A stretch of DNA of 24,763 nucleotides from assembly GCA_900642245.1 (NCBI GenBank), contig CAAAJI010000245.1, positions 58,890-83,652 on the forward strand, read 5' to 3'. Under the pieces are notes generated by a model that saw nothing but the letters and a program-made list of their open reading frames with translations, did no database searches and was not told where the DNA came from. A program made the position numbers and the translations under genes. This stretch comes from Fragilaria radians (Eukaryota; Bacillariophyta; Fragilariophyceae; Fragilariales; Fragilariaceae). Positions 10,094 to 19,081 of this stretch are shown piece after piece (position 1 is the first letter of the stretch; each line of letters opens with the position of its first letter).

Positions 10094-11556
10094 GTGAAGT
10101 CATATTGGGCTTGGCTGGACTGGGTTATTGGAGAATTTTTACCTTTCTCCTTTGGTGAGAAAGAGCAGACAAGAAATCAATGCAAGGTATCTCCTATTAG
10201 CGTTGATACATTCATGAAAATGATGAACCTTTTAACTGCATCTGTTGAGGAAAGATTGGTGCTTTGCTTCCAGACACTTTTGCACTTGTTTTTGATAGCT
10301 GGACTGTTGGTCAAACTCACTACCTGGGCGTATTTTTTCTACGAATCCAAAAGATGACACTGAATTAGGGTACAACAATGTTCTTCTCTCCTTTGCACCT
10401 CTGACCAATGAGGAGTCTTTGAATGCTGATGCACATATTGCATTTTTTGACTATATTCTAGAGTTATATGACAAGGATTGGTTTAATGTTGCTGCTCTAA
10501 TCGGAGATNNNNNNNNNNNNNNNNNNNNNNNNNNNNNNNNNNNNNNNNNNNNNNNNNNNNNNNNNNNNNNNNNNNNNNNNNNNNNNNNNNNNNNNNNNNN
10601 NNNNNNNNNNNNNNNNNNNNNNNNNNNNNNNNNNNNNNNNNNNNNNNNNNNNNNNNNNNNNNNNNNNNNNNNNNNNNNNNNNNNNNNNNNNNNNNNNNNN
10701 NNNNNNNNNNNNNNNNNNNNNNNNNNNNNNNNNNNGGATGTGAAAGTCATTGATTTAATTTGGCTGTAAAGACGTATTTAGAGGTATATGAGGACACTCT
10801 CCAGAAGATCAATGAAATTATGTCTAAATTGAAGAATCTTATTCCAGCAGCATAACAAAGGAAAATAACACATTTGAGAGCAAGAACCAGGAATGCCACA
10901 CAATAGAGTTCTACCTTTGAAATGATTTTGCAGTATATAAAATTAATGGATTTTCTTCCATTGTTGGAGATTATTGAACTGGATGAACTTCTACAAACTG
11001 TGAGAGAGAATCGTGACATCATTTCAATTTGTGAAGAAATGAAGGATTTTTGAATCTATGTCAAAAGCCTTACAACAAGACACTGCAATGCTGGCAGATA
11101 CCAGATTGCTTTTTGACAAAATTTCAAATGCATATCAGCAGCGAATGCAAATATTGTTCTGGATAAGTAGTTTGAATAAGCAATTATCAGAATCCAGCAA
11201 GGCAAAGCTGACTCATTGATGCCTTCTGAAGAGCAATCTGTGAGACATCTGAAGAAATTGCCCGAGCAGAATCATGAATCAAGGAAAAGTGATAGCAAAA
11301 AGTCCTTTGCAGATTGAGTTCTCAAGAAACAGAAACTAGTTAAAGAAAGGTCTCCATCAGAATATCTTGTTTGCAGTTTCTTATACCTATTTCAAATATT
11401 TATGAAGGATTGTTTAGTCAAGCTGGGTTCTGTTTCAATAGCCAAAGAGTGTCTGTCTTGCCAATCCTTGCAGAGGCTCAGATGTTTCTGCACGTTAACA
11501 TGGATTTGTGGAATATCGACACACTTAAAGACATTTTGGCAAAAATACCACAATAA
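10094..11556 (+). pseudogene. hAT-type transposase relic 1 (frameshifted, interrupted by assembly gap)
   Basis: Pieces in order on plus, changing frame several times. From 10094: a stretch with SPISVDTFMK. About 10264-10330: FDSWTVGQTHY, carrying the first catalytic Asp. About 10350-10508: LSFAPLTNEESLNADAH to ALIGD, carrying the second Asp and ending at the gap. From 10736: GCESH-stop-FNLAV. About 10880: TR....SSTFEM, where intact family members read TRW. From 11371: SNIYEGLFSQAGFCFNSQR and EAQMFLHVN, the hAT C-terminal dimerisation domain with the catalytic Glu region. In the hAT superfamily these motifs belong to a cut-and-paste DDE transposase with RNase-H fold. No ATG opens the 10094 frame and no BED finger was found upstream, so the 5' end is missing or unreadable. 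At least four frame changes plus stops make it dead. I could not find its terminal repeats. Confidence 0.75.
10509..10735. other. Assembly gap (227 N)
   Basis: A run of N inside the transposase relic, between the second catalytic Asp motif and the GCxSH motif. The expected coding distance there is short in hAT transposases, so the gap size may be an estimate. The gap probably reflects repeat copies that could not be joined. Confidence 0.98.
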
Positions 11557-11630
11557 AAACAATAATTGACAATAATTGTTTGTTTAAGAACCTAGAGGTA
11601 CAATAGTTGTTTGTTTTATATTGATGATAA

Positions 11631-12400
11631 CAAACAATATACAGTTATATTGTCGGAAGGTCTGCTGACGGTGGGCAAGAGCTCACACCTCTGAATATCA
11701 TGGGTGGAACTGGGTTCAAGCTTATGGAGAAAGCACATTCGTTCCCTAGCGACAATGGAACAGTGTATAAATTTTGGATGCAAACAGTGGCTAAAGGTGA
11801 ACTGATCCTCAAACTCAAGGTGGATATTTTGAAAGAATCAAAAAAGAAGGTACGCATGGTGTGATAACAAGACGAGTTGTGATGCACGGTGAGACCGACA
11901 CAGGGTCCGATGATGTTGGTTGTATGAATGAATGCGAATAGTATTAACGTAGAGGTAAGCGTGGATAATGTTGAAGATAGAGTAGCTTATATTGCTGCGT
12001 TTGAGTTTCGTAGTCAGTGGAAACTCCGATCTAGATTAGTGTGTTAGGGATCTTTCAAACATTACAACGGTCACAAACCGATCGAACAATGTGATTAAGA
12101 TATGTCGATTCGTCACAAACGGATATTTAGGTGGCATGGGATGTTTGATTTGAAAGTGCAACAGAAACGACAATAGAACCAAAACAGAAGATTGTTAATG
12201 TCAATTAAATGTAGAGACGTCGCGTATCTCTCGTTTGCATGGGAAGCGAAGCAGACAAATAATTATTTAGAATGCAACATTCCAGAAAAATGGAGAGCAT
12301 CTCTCATGGGCAAGATGATAAAAAATTGTTTATAATTGAGAAGTAATCGTAACTTTAAGTGGTAATCGTAAAATAAAATATCATTTAGAAAGATTTTTTT
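11631..12400 (+). pseudogene. Unrecognised coding-like island with frameshifts
   Basis: From 11631 a frame stays open for 77 codons (SADGGQELTPLNIMGGTG, then KLMEKAHSFPSDNGTVYKFW). A one-base slip near 11826-11830 moves the protein-like reading to a second frame (YFERIKKEGTHGVITRRVVM, then ETDTGSDDVGC), and another slip near 11930 moves it to SINVEVSVDNVEDRVAYIAA. From 12050 to 12330 a frame with only three stops reads RDVAYLSFAWEAKQ and ECNIPEKWRASLMGK. CAG at 11642-11644 could be a splice acceptor and GTACGC at 11850 or GTAAGC at 11954 a donor, so part may be exons rather than breaks. I do not recognise the family. It starts about 75 bases after the hAT relic and reads towards the island at 12.4-13.2 kb. 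Confidence 0.4.
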
Positions 12401-12401
12401 T

Positions 12402-13210
12402 GGAGATGTCATTTACGACACTCGACAAAAAAGCCTTATTGGAAACAATGGACCACTGCTACTGGTGTCATTACCGGATCTAGATTTTGTATCACGTGTA
12501 AAGGGAGAAATGGTACTTTATGAATTGCCACGCAAGCAGATTCCGAAGCCGATCTTGGAAGGAAAACACTGTCTTGTCAGAATTTGAATTACATCAATCC
12601 CATGGAGATCAAAACTGAATCAAGTTCACATGATGAAATGGAAACGGGGAAAAAGTTATTGATAGACTACACGCAAAGAGGTAAACTGGTTTCTAGGCCA
12701 TTCACTTGGGCTGATGATGTAAAGAAACAGGATTTGGCAAAAGCGACGAAAGCGAAAACAATTGAGAGCGCAACCAACCCTTTCGGAGTTTACCAAAATT
12801 GTGAGAAGGACATAGAAGAATCCTATCGAACTTCTCTGGAACCTCTAAAGGCGCTGCACTGTTCATCATCGGGTACCTCGTCGAAAACTCTTAACTCATC
12901 CGAATTCTCAAGCGACTCTAGAGAAAAGAACGGAGTTGTAGAACATGAAATGATTGAATTCTATCTGAAGTTACCCTCCAAAGAAAGTAGATCAAAGAGA
13001 CTGGAAATAGCTGAGAGCTTTCGACATCGCCAAAATTCGTCTATGAAAAAGAAGAAGACCAAAAGTGTCATCCAGTCTGTTTTGGAACAGGTATCGTGAA
13101 AAAAATACTTTCCAAACGTTCCACAGATTCCTCGTGTAATCGCGAGCAGCCTTAGAGGTTATTTGGCCGAAAACTTGACAAATATTATGTTATCGGTTTG
13201 TGTAAATTAC
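12402..13210 (+). pseudogene. Unknown protein, broken copy A of a duplicated segment
   Basis: About 12402-12585 reads DVIYDTRQKSLIGNNGP, then ELPRKQIPKPILEGKH, to a TGA. A +1 change leads to the next frame, whose first ATG is 12602 and whose stop is 13097-13099 (about 165 residues, hydrophilic, with RPFTWADDVKKQDLAKA and a Ser-rich middle). Near 13060 the homology to copy B continues in another frame as SSSLFWNRYRE, and then in a third as KYFPNVPQIPRVIASSLRG, ending at TAG near 13210. Copy B at 15.7 kb has SSLFWNRYRENYMPNKYF and then LTSILRVIW. The agreement at protein level in the displaced frames shows that this was one protein whose C-terminus is now out of phase. No known domain recognised. 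It could be one gene with sequence errors rather than a dead copy. Confidence 0.5.
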
Positions 13211-13750
13211 TAGGATTTTTCTTCCTTTCTGAGTGTACTCCTAATTGTAACATGAGTAGAAATGAATACAGCTGCATATCTACATCCGTCAATTTTGAAT
13301 TGTAAAGATTTTCAGTCAGATACTTCCCCTTTCATGATCCGTTTTCTTATACTCAAAATGTTGATTATGCAGTTGTGGCAAAGGCAGACTTCGTAGGAAA
13401 GAAATCAAACCCTTGGAAAAAAGAAAATCCACTCTCATCATCATGAAGTAAGAGCTAGAATATTTCTACAAAAACACCAATAAACCTAAATTTCATTGGG
13501 CTAGGAGTGATGGTCATTGAATGTTGACCGAGGCATAATGCTTCAATTTACATTCAAGAAATCCTTGCATGGCTTATGAACATGAAATATACGTCCTTTA
13601 ATCACATAACAAATTCTTAAGATTAGTGATAAAGTTAAAAGGGTAATTCAATAATGTTGTTGTATTACCTCTTGTTTGTCTTGTTGTTACTTTCTCTCAC
13701 AGGGCAATTTCTTTGCTGAAGTATTGAGATTTTCCCTCATTACATTACGT
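12990..13750 (+). repeat. Old segmental duplication, copy A
   Basis: Matches 15690-16180 in blocks: the SSLFWNRYRE coding block (13060-13150), the post-stop T-rich block (13195-13250) and the CTTGTTTGTCTTGTTG block (13655-13740). The order is the same in both copies, with a roughly 250-base length difference between the last two blocks. Divergence is high, so the event is old. Edges are approximate. Confidence 0.55.
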
Positions 13751-14000
13751 TTCAATTAGGAACGCGTTAGAGGAGCTAGCATGAAGCTCCATTATTCAAT
13801 GTATTTTGAAATAGTTAATAATTTTTGTGGCATCAAATGAATTCTATCAGCGCTTAACAGATAATGATGTAGGAACAAAAAGTTAATTCTTCATTCAAAG
13901 AAGTAGTCAAGAATTGAGCAATTATCAGCCTAAAGCATTAAGTAGACTATAATAAATATACATATACCAATATTGCAATACTATTTCATTCGCAATGCTA
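13211..14000. other. Intergenic, with downstream homology to 15.9-16.2 kb
   Basis: Just after the unknown protein, about 50 bases around 13200-13250 (TAGGATTTTTCTTCC) match 15886-15930 (TTAGATTTTTCATCC). About 80 bases near 13655-13740 (CTTGTTTGTCTTGTTG) match 16100-16180 (CTTGTTTATCTTGTTG). Copy A has roughly 250 extra bases between these blocks. No gene seen. Confidence 0.45.
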
Positions 14001-14001
14001 C

Positions 14002-14215
14002 GTCGTATGCAACATTTCCTGTCAAACGAAAATCAAGTTCAAATCAGTTCTAGAATTTTTCAGTGAATTATGTAATTATCTCAACTATATAGATCTGGTA
14101 ATACCTCAAGACGCCACAGGCATGCAATATTTGCTGGTGAACGAAAATCAAATTCAAATAAGTTCCAACATTTTTCTGGTCCTCAACACGCCAATAGGAA
14201 TTTGAAAAAAGTGCC
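14002..14215. repeat. Degenerate direct repeat, about 60-bp units
   Basis: 14002-14064 (core AACGAAAATCAAGTTCAAAT) and 14121-14182 (core AACGAAAATCAAATTCAAAT) align over about 60 bases with scattered changes, 119 bases apart. The phrase CTCAAGACGCCACAG before the second unit recurs as CTCAACACGCCAATAG after it, suggesting a partial third unit. The unit has no long open frame. Confidence 0.6.
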
Positions 14216-14654
14216 AATTCAAAATGAACTCCATTTTCTCAACTGTAAGCAGTGGTTAATCCATTTTTAGGCAAGTAGAGCATTCTGAAGTGAATAAAAT
14301 CGTGAATATCTCTGAAAAGTGAATTGATTATTGTGCTGAGAACAAATTTGATGTTGCTCCATTTTATTGCAAGTCGAAAGGATTTTGTATATATTTTTTT
14401 CTGCACTAGTAGTTGGGGCGTGCTTTTCTACACAAAGTTAAATGTATTACACTTCAGAAAAGTGTTTCTTTGAATTCTCGCTTCTGAATTTCCAACAATA
14501 ATTATGGTGTGTCTTTCTATGAATGCTATGTGTGAACGTAGAATTTGCAGATCATACAATTTAATGCATGTTACAATCTTTGAGTTTTACTACTTGACCT
14601 AACATGACATTGGTATCATTACATGCATTCAATATCACAGTACTTTCTCTGTGA

Positions 14655-14855
14655 TTATTTTTGCTTTTCTGGCGTTGTTCATGTAGAAGTCATGACTGCT
14701 GCTGTTATTGTAACGTCAAGGATTGTTGCTGTTGTTGGAGAAGAAAAGCTGTTGTGAAAAAGTCAAAACGTTGTTGTTGGTGCAAAGTCAATATAATTGT
14801 ACTGTTAACTTTAATTCTGTGTATTCTTTATTTGTTTGAAAGTTTAAGAAATTGA
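14655..14855 (+). other. Open frame for a Cys-cluster plus one membrane segment (no ATG)
   Basis: The frame is open from 14655 to TGA at 14853 and encodes clusters such as CSCRSHDCCCYC and CCCCWRR, then KAVVKKSKRCCWC, then a hydrophobic stretch NIIVLLTLILCILYLFESL at the C-terminus. There is no in-frame ATG, so it would have to be a 3' exon; TAG at 14686-14688 could be an acceptor. Cys clusters beside Lys/Arg and a C-terminal anchor recall lipidated or tail-anchored proteins. Much of the Cys content comes from TGT/TGC/TTG triplet-rich DNA, however, so a low-complexity tract is a strong alternative. Confidence 0.25.
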
Positions 14856-15215
14856 GAAAATGAAGGATTAATATGATAACAGTCATCCCAAGCTTACAGC
14901 AATATTATTCATACATTTGACTAATGCTGATTAAACCAGTTATGATTATCATGAAAGATCTTTTTCCTCAACTTAAATGAATATTTTCAAAGTTTTGAAG
15001 ACTTTTCCTTTTAGCAGCAGATAATAATTGCAATTAGAGTTATACACTATGGACTGCAATGAAAATATTGCATAACAAATGCTTTAAATATGTTTTATTG
15101 GGAAGCGTGAACATTATGTTACGTACTGAGCCGGCTGACAGCCAGATCAAAAACTTTTCAAATCGCACTAAGGTTATTTGACAAAATCACATTGTTTGAA
15201 TTCAGTTTCGATTTC

Positions 15216-15530
15216 ATGTATCATCTTCAACGATGGGCACAACGATCGATTCTTCTACGGAATACTCGATTGGTATGGAATGCTGCCTATGAGAATATTC
15301 GAGAGGCCAAGGAAATTCGAGCAGCAATTATAGCAACGTATCGAACGAACCCAATTATGAACCAAGAAACGAGGGATCGAATCGAAAAATTGCGAATGGA
15401 ATACAAAGACATAACTGGTGAAGATATCGAGGAAGACAATATTATTTCGAAATTAATAAGCAATGAGATGCAAAATGAAAAGACTCTAATAATTGATCCG
15501 AAAGAATCTACAGGGGTACCCGAAAAATGA
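15216..15530 (+). CDS. Small helical protein, weakly LYR-like (possibly truncated)
   Basis: From the ATG at 15216 the frame encodes 104 residues to TGA at 15528-15530. It is open further upstream, to a TTG at 15192, and TTCAG at 15200-15204 could be a splice acceptor. The protein is predicted helical, basic at the start (QRWAQRSILLRNTRLVW) and charged later (NQETRDRIEKLRMEYKDITG, then EEDNIISKLI). An LLRNTR near the start, followed by alternating helices and a short Lys/Pro tail, resembles small mitochondrial LYR-motif proteins of the MZM1/LYRM7 type, but the defining Leu-Tyr-Arg is absent, so this is weak. It is less AT-rich than its flanks and lies directly upstream of the copy-B unknown protein. 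It may be an exon of that gene or a separate gene. Confidence 0.45.
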   Translation: MYHLQRWAQRSILLRNTRLVWNAAYENIREAKEIRAAIIATYRTNPIMNQETRDRIEKLRMEYKDITGEDIEEDNIISKLISNEMQNEKTLIIDPKESTGVPEK

Positions 15531-15890
15531 CAGCCGACATTGTAAAGTTTAGTGAAAAGATTTTAGCCCAGGGAAAGGTATCAGGAAAATAGCTATTTCG
15601 GGTAGAGTTTCTATTTTGATATCAATGCCCCCGACCGATTCCGATTCTACCCAACAAACGAAGATGAAAATAATTGAGGAGAATCCATCTCCGAAACTAG
15701 GAATTGGACACCGCCAACATTCTTCAAGGAGAAAGAAGAATTCCCAAACTTGCCATCTAGTCTGTTCTGGAATAGGTATCGTGAAAATTACATGCCAAAC
15801 AAATACTTTCGAAACCTTACATCTATTCTTCGTGTAATCTGGAGGGGTGATTTATTCTTCTCTTGTAAAAATTATTAGATTTTTCATCCT
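15531..15890 (+). pseudogene. Unknown protein, broken copy B of the duplicated segment
   Basis: One frame reads from about 15564 (PGKGIRKIAISGRVSILISM, then DSDSTQQTKMKIIEENPSPK). A frame change near 15690-15700 leads to the second reading: ETRNWTPPTFFKEKEEFPNL, then PSSLFWNRYRENYMPN, then LTSILRVIWRGDLF, ending at TAG near 15888. The second part matches copy A at 13.0-13.2 kb. The first part matches a third copy at 24.22-24.32 kb, which reads TGKDNIEIATSSRVYIL. Shared residues in both comparisons show that a real protein once spanned this region. No known domain recognised. The one-base break, if a sequencing error, would restore a longer frame. Confidence 0.5.
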
Positions 15891-16180
15891 TTGTGAAGTT
15901 ACTTCTAGTTAATATTCCAATGGCAGCAAAAAAAATTGACCTGGAGTGAGCGAATACCTTAACTTTATTTTCGAAAAATACCTGCTTTACAAATTAGCAA
16001 GAAATGTTTTACTGTACGCTCAAAACAAAAATATTTAGGCTAGATATAAAAGTTACATTATTGTAATTGAAATGCCTGAACTAATTCAACAACTGTATTG
16101 TATAACTCCTTGTTTATCTTGTTGCGGCGATTCTCTCATACCTTTTGTAGGGCTCTTTCTTTGATGATAATCAATAGATT
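15690..16180 (+). repeat. Old segmental duplication, copy B
   Basis: Partner of 12990-13750, same strand, about 2.6 kb away. It contains coding and downstream non-coding sequence, so it is a DNA-level duplication rather than a retrocopy. Confidence 0.55.
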
Positions 16181-17522
16181 TCCAATTATCACACACACTA
16201 TTTTTTCTAAACACTGATTGCTCCATGCGGAACAAACAGGAGATGTACATATGAGACCTATATATATGTACTATCCTGCAGGATTACCATCTTACTTTTC
16301 TGTGCCTTTGATAGTTTATGACTGATTTTTTCATTGGCTACATGCCAAGTAGCTTTCTGGTGAATAATTCAAATTTTTCACATTACATGACAAGCTTTCG
16401 TCATGTAGATTTCAGGTTGGTTTGTAAAATGCTTTGTACTGAGCAGGAGAATCTTACTAGGATTTTTTATGATCATTAATTCCTTTAATTGCAGAGCAAA
16501 CTTTGTTTCTCCACATTCTTTTTTGATTTAATGCTCTGATTCAGGCTGGAAACTTTCAGTACGTAGCACCCTGAGTTACCTTTTAAGGGAATATAAAACT
16601 ATTCTTCCCCTTTAATTTTTCTCCCCACTGCACTTTTCGCCAGTCTTACTTCCGAACGTTTAGCTTTTGATTGTAGCTTTCTACAATATTTCTTTAGTAA
16701 GATCATTCATTGCCTAGATAGAGGTAATAAATGTCATTCATGAATAATACTCTTGCATTTTTGTGATGAGTATGATCAAAATGATACTTCATCTGCTTCA
16801 TACAAGTAAAGTGAATAGAACAATGATATTTACTTCTCACCAACAACAATATTACTTGATTTTTTCAAAAAGCTTTGACTCTCCATAAGCGGCAACTTTC
16901 TTTGAAAATTCAGTACAATGGGGGCATACCATATTTGACACCTGGACATGCCATATGGTAAACCTTCAATCAGTTGAAGTCACACATGAATTCTCACACA
17001 TGATTTGATGCTATCAGTTCAGATGTCTTGACAAGCAGTTTGAAGTTATGTAATTCTTGACTCAGGTTGAAAGCCAAAAAGTCCCTGTCCACAAAACTTG
17101 AATCAACTTGGAATTCAATATCAATTGCGTAACTAATAGAAATATGTGTGAAGAGCTGATGAGGATATGACTTGTATAAATTTAGAATAAATTGAATCAG
17201 CTTTTATCAAATTGCTAAGCTAAGGGTGACTATTGGTTTGGTGGGTGACCAATTGACGTGAGTAAAGTAATGGAGCATGATTACTGTTGCGTGTGATATT
17301 TCATACATTATTCAATCGTGCTCAAATATGACAACAAAAACAATAATATGCATAGTGTGGCAATTTACATTTCTTTGTTTATTCTTCCAATATGTAGCAG
17401 GTGTTGTCGATGATTGTCATTCGTGGCGCCATCTTGACAACAGGGAATTTCATTTGAAATGTTGTTGCTAACAATTCAGCTTCATCCTTCTTGATATGTA
17501 TAGTCAACAAGTATGTTAGATT
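15891..17522. other. AT-rich intergenic region
   Basis: The left 300 bases carry the downstream homology to 13.2-13.75 kb. The rest has dense stops and no recognised motif. A 64-codon frame at 17277-17471 has no family signal. Near 16928-16961 the words CCATATTTG and CCATATGG form a loose inverted pair of no clear meaning. Confidence 0.4.
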
Positions 17523-17775
17523 TTATTGTAAGTCCATGGGAAAATTTGGTATGCCTTCAAATAATTCTTTGGCACTCTCATCAACTACTAAACGAGCAAG
17601 ACTGGGATTGAATCTCAAACTTTTTACAATTGCAGAAGCTCCTTCTTTCTCAATTCCCATATGTTTCAGATACAGCAATGTCAAGGATGAATTAAACTTC
17701 ATTCCTTAAGCAATTGCAATTATTCCCTTGTTTCAAATGTACCTGATAGATTAAGTCATGTCAAGCAACAATTTA

Positions 17776-17783
17776 CTTTCAAT
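17776..17783. repeat. Target-site duplication of the MITE, left copy
   Basis: CTTTCAAT directly before the terminal CAGGCCCTC; identical to 18309-18316. Confidence 0.9.
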
Positions 17784-18308
17784 CAGGCCCTCTGGAATAA
17801 CAATTCCTTATCTATTTCCCAAGTCACATGGCACAGAATAACTTATTCATGCAGAGACAAAACTCAAAAAGAATTATTCCCTACTAGAAACTGACAGGAA
17901 TAAATAATTCAAGAATAAGCCATGATTACTAACTCAAAAACCTTATTTTTTAAAATTGTTTATTCAATAAAATCAGTGGAATGGAACAATTCTACATCCC
18001 ATAGATGCTGATTGGTGGGTAAAAATAATTGCATTTTAAAATTAATGGGCAGTAAGTACACCCGGTCAATTTTTGCAAATCCAGCAATGGAAAATTGTCA
18101 CTTGCACTTGTTACCGGTGGGTGCTGAATGGGCAAAATTCTATGTAGTGTATTGTATGTATTCTACTGAATGTCAGTTTTACGGACTATTCCTTACCTGA
18201 TACAGAATAACTATTCCACCATCTACTCAAACAAAAGGAATAATTCCTCAATTGAAAAATTGAGGAATAAGTTATTCCTTACCTTGACTTATTTATTTGG
18301 AGGGCCTG
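17784..18308. mobile_element. Non-autonomous hAT element (MITE), 525 bp
   Basis: The element starts CAGGCCCTCTGG and ends with the inverted terminus ...GGAGGGCCTG; the outer nine bases CAGGCCCTC are perfectly inverted. It is flanked by a perfect 8-bp direct repeat, CTTTCAAT. Terminal CAGG and an 8-bp target duplication are standard for hAT transposons. The inside is AT-rich, has no transposase frame, and is full of GGAATAA/TTATTCC words near both ends, as expected for subterminal transposase-binding sites. Removing the element and one target copy rejoins the LRR frame, which independently proves that it is an insertion. Confidence 0.9.
18243..18268. repeat. Perfect 11-bp hairpin inside the MITE
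   Basis: ATTCCTCAATT, loop GAAA, AATTGAGGAAT. It lies close to the right terminus and contains the GGAATA word repeated through the element. Confidence 0.85.
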
Positions 18309-18316
18309 CTTTCAAT
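18309..18316. repeat. Target-site duplication of the MITE, right copy
   Basis: CTTTCAAT directly after the terminal GAGGGCCTG; identical to 17776-17783. The sequence is LRR-coding on minus (ATTGAAAG, in the ALK codons). Confidence 0.9.
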
Positions 18317-19081
18317 GCTTCCACGATTGCAACTGCACCATCAATTGTCATTCCCATCCATGAGATATCCAGAAATTGTAAGGATGAGTTTGGTTTCAAT
18401 GCTTCTGCAATGCAAACTATGCCTTTGAATGCAACTTCATCACCAAAAAAATCCAATTAAGTAAGTGACACATTGTGTTTCAACGCCTCAGATAATGCAA
18501 CTACACCTTTGGCTTGAATATCAGTGCTAGAAATGTTGAGATATGTCAAAGATGAATTGAATTTCAAAGCTTTAGCAATTGAAGCTGCCCCTCTACTTCC
18601 AATCGAGTTTTCACCGAGAAATAATCTTGCCAACGATGAATTCATTTTCAATGCATTAGCAATTGTGTATGCTTATATATGTGTAATCCCTTTGGAATCA
18701 AGCTGCAGTGATTTTAAAGAGTAGTTTACTCTCAACGCGGCCGCTATTGCTGATGCTCCTGTATTTCCCACTTTATTTTCGCTGAGATCCAGAGCCATAA
18801 AAGATGAATTCACTTTTAATGCTCTTTGGCAATGGATGCTGCTCCACATATTCCTATTCCAAAGCTTCAGCGATGCCAAAGATGAATTAACTTTCAACGC
18901 TCCTGCAATAATAGTTGCCCCAGTGTTTCCAATGCCAGTTGATCCAAGATCGAGTGCGGTCAAAGAAAATTCACTTTTAACGCTTCTGCAATTGCAGCAA
19001 CATCCAGATTTTGTTTCCTGTACCAACAAAGCTCAAAAATAGAGTTTTCTTAAGCTGAATCATACGATGATCAAAGTCCAT

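Larger units (their letters stand above)
17523..19081 (-). pseudogene. Leucine-rich-repeat (ribonuclease-inhibitor type) pseudogene
   Basis: On minus, about 28-residue repeats with the consensus ALKVNSSL..LDLS.N.IG..GA..IA run from about 19029 to 17570. ATG at 19081 (MDFDHRMIQLKKTLFLSF) is a possible start; a frameshift follows near 18975. One frame then runs on through TAA at 18675-18673 and TAA at 18459-18457, both inside otherwise regular repeats. At 18308 the MITE begins. With the MITE and one target copy removed, the same frame resumes as KVNCCLT, meets TGA at 17758-17756, shifts frame near 17720 and ends with repeats KFNSSLTLLYLKHMGIEKEG and a tail ending NFPMDLQ and TAA at 17525-17523. 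This LRR type, as in NLR and RNI-like proteins, forms a protein-binding horseshoe. No N-terminal effector domain is seen. Partner unknown; the copy looks dead. Confidence 0.8.

Noticed and set aside
10419..10769. Open frame running through the N gap on both strands
   Set aside because: The N run cannot be translated; only the flanking transposase motifs are meaningful.
11645..11887. 80-codon minus-strand frame
   Set aside because: It is the antisense shadow of the plus-strand coding-like island, whose amino-acid texture is better and which lies on the same strand as its neighbours.
12584..12601. Start of the copy-A frame at a TTG
   Set aside because: Eukaryotic initiation at TTG is unlikely; the first ATG is 12602, and the frame probably continued from the upstream reading before a frameshift.
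18012..18460. Plus-strand open frames over the MITE and LRR region
   Set aside because: Antisense shadows of the LRR repeats, or frames inside the MITE; the minus strand carries the regular 28-residue repeats.
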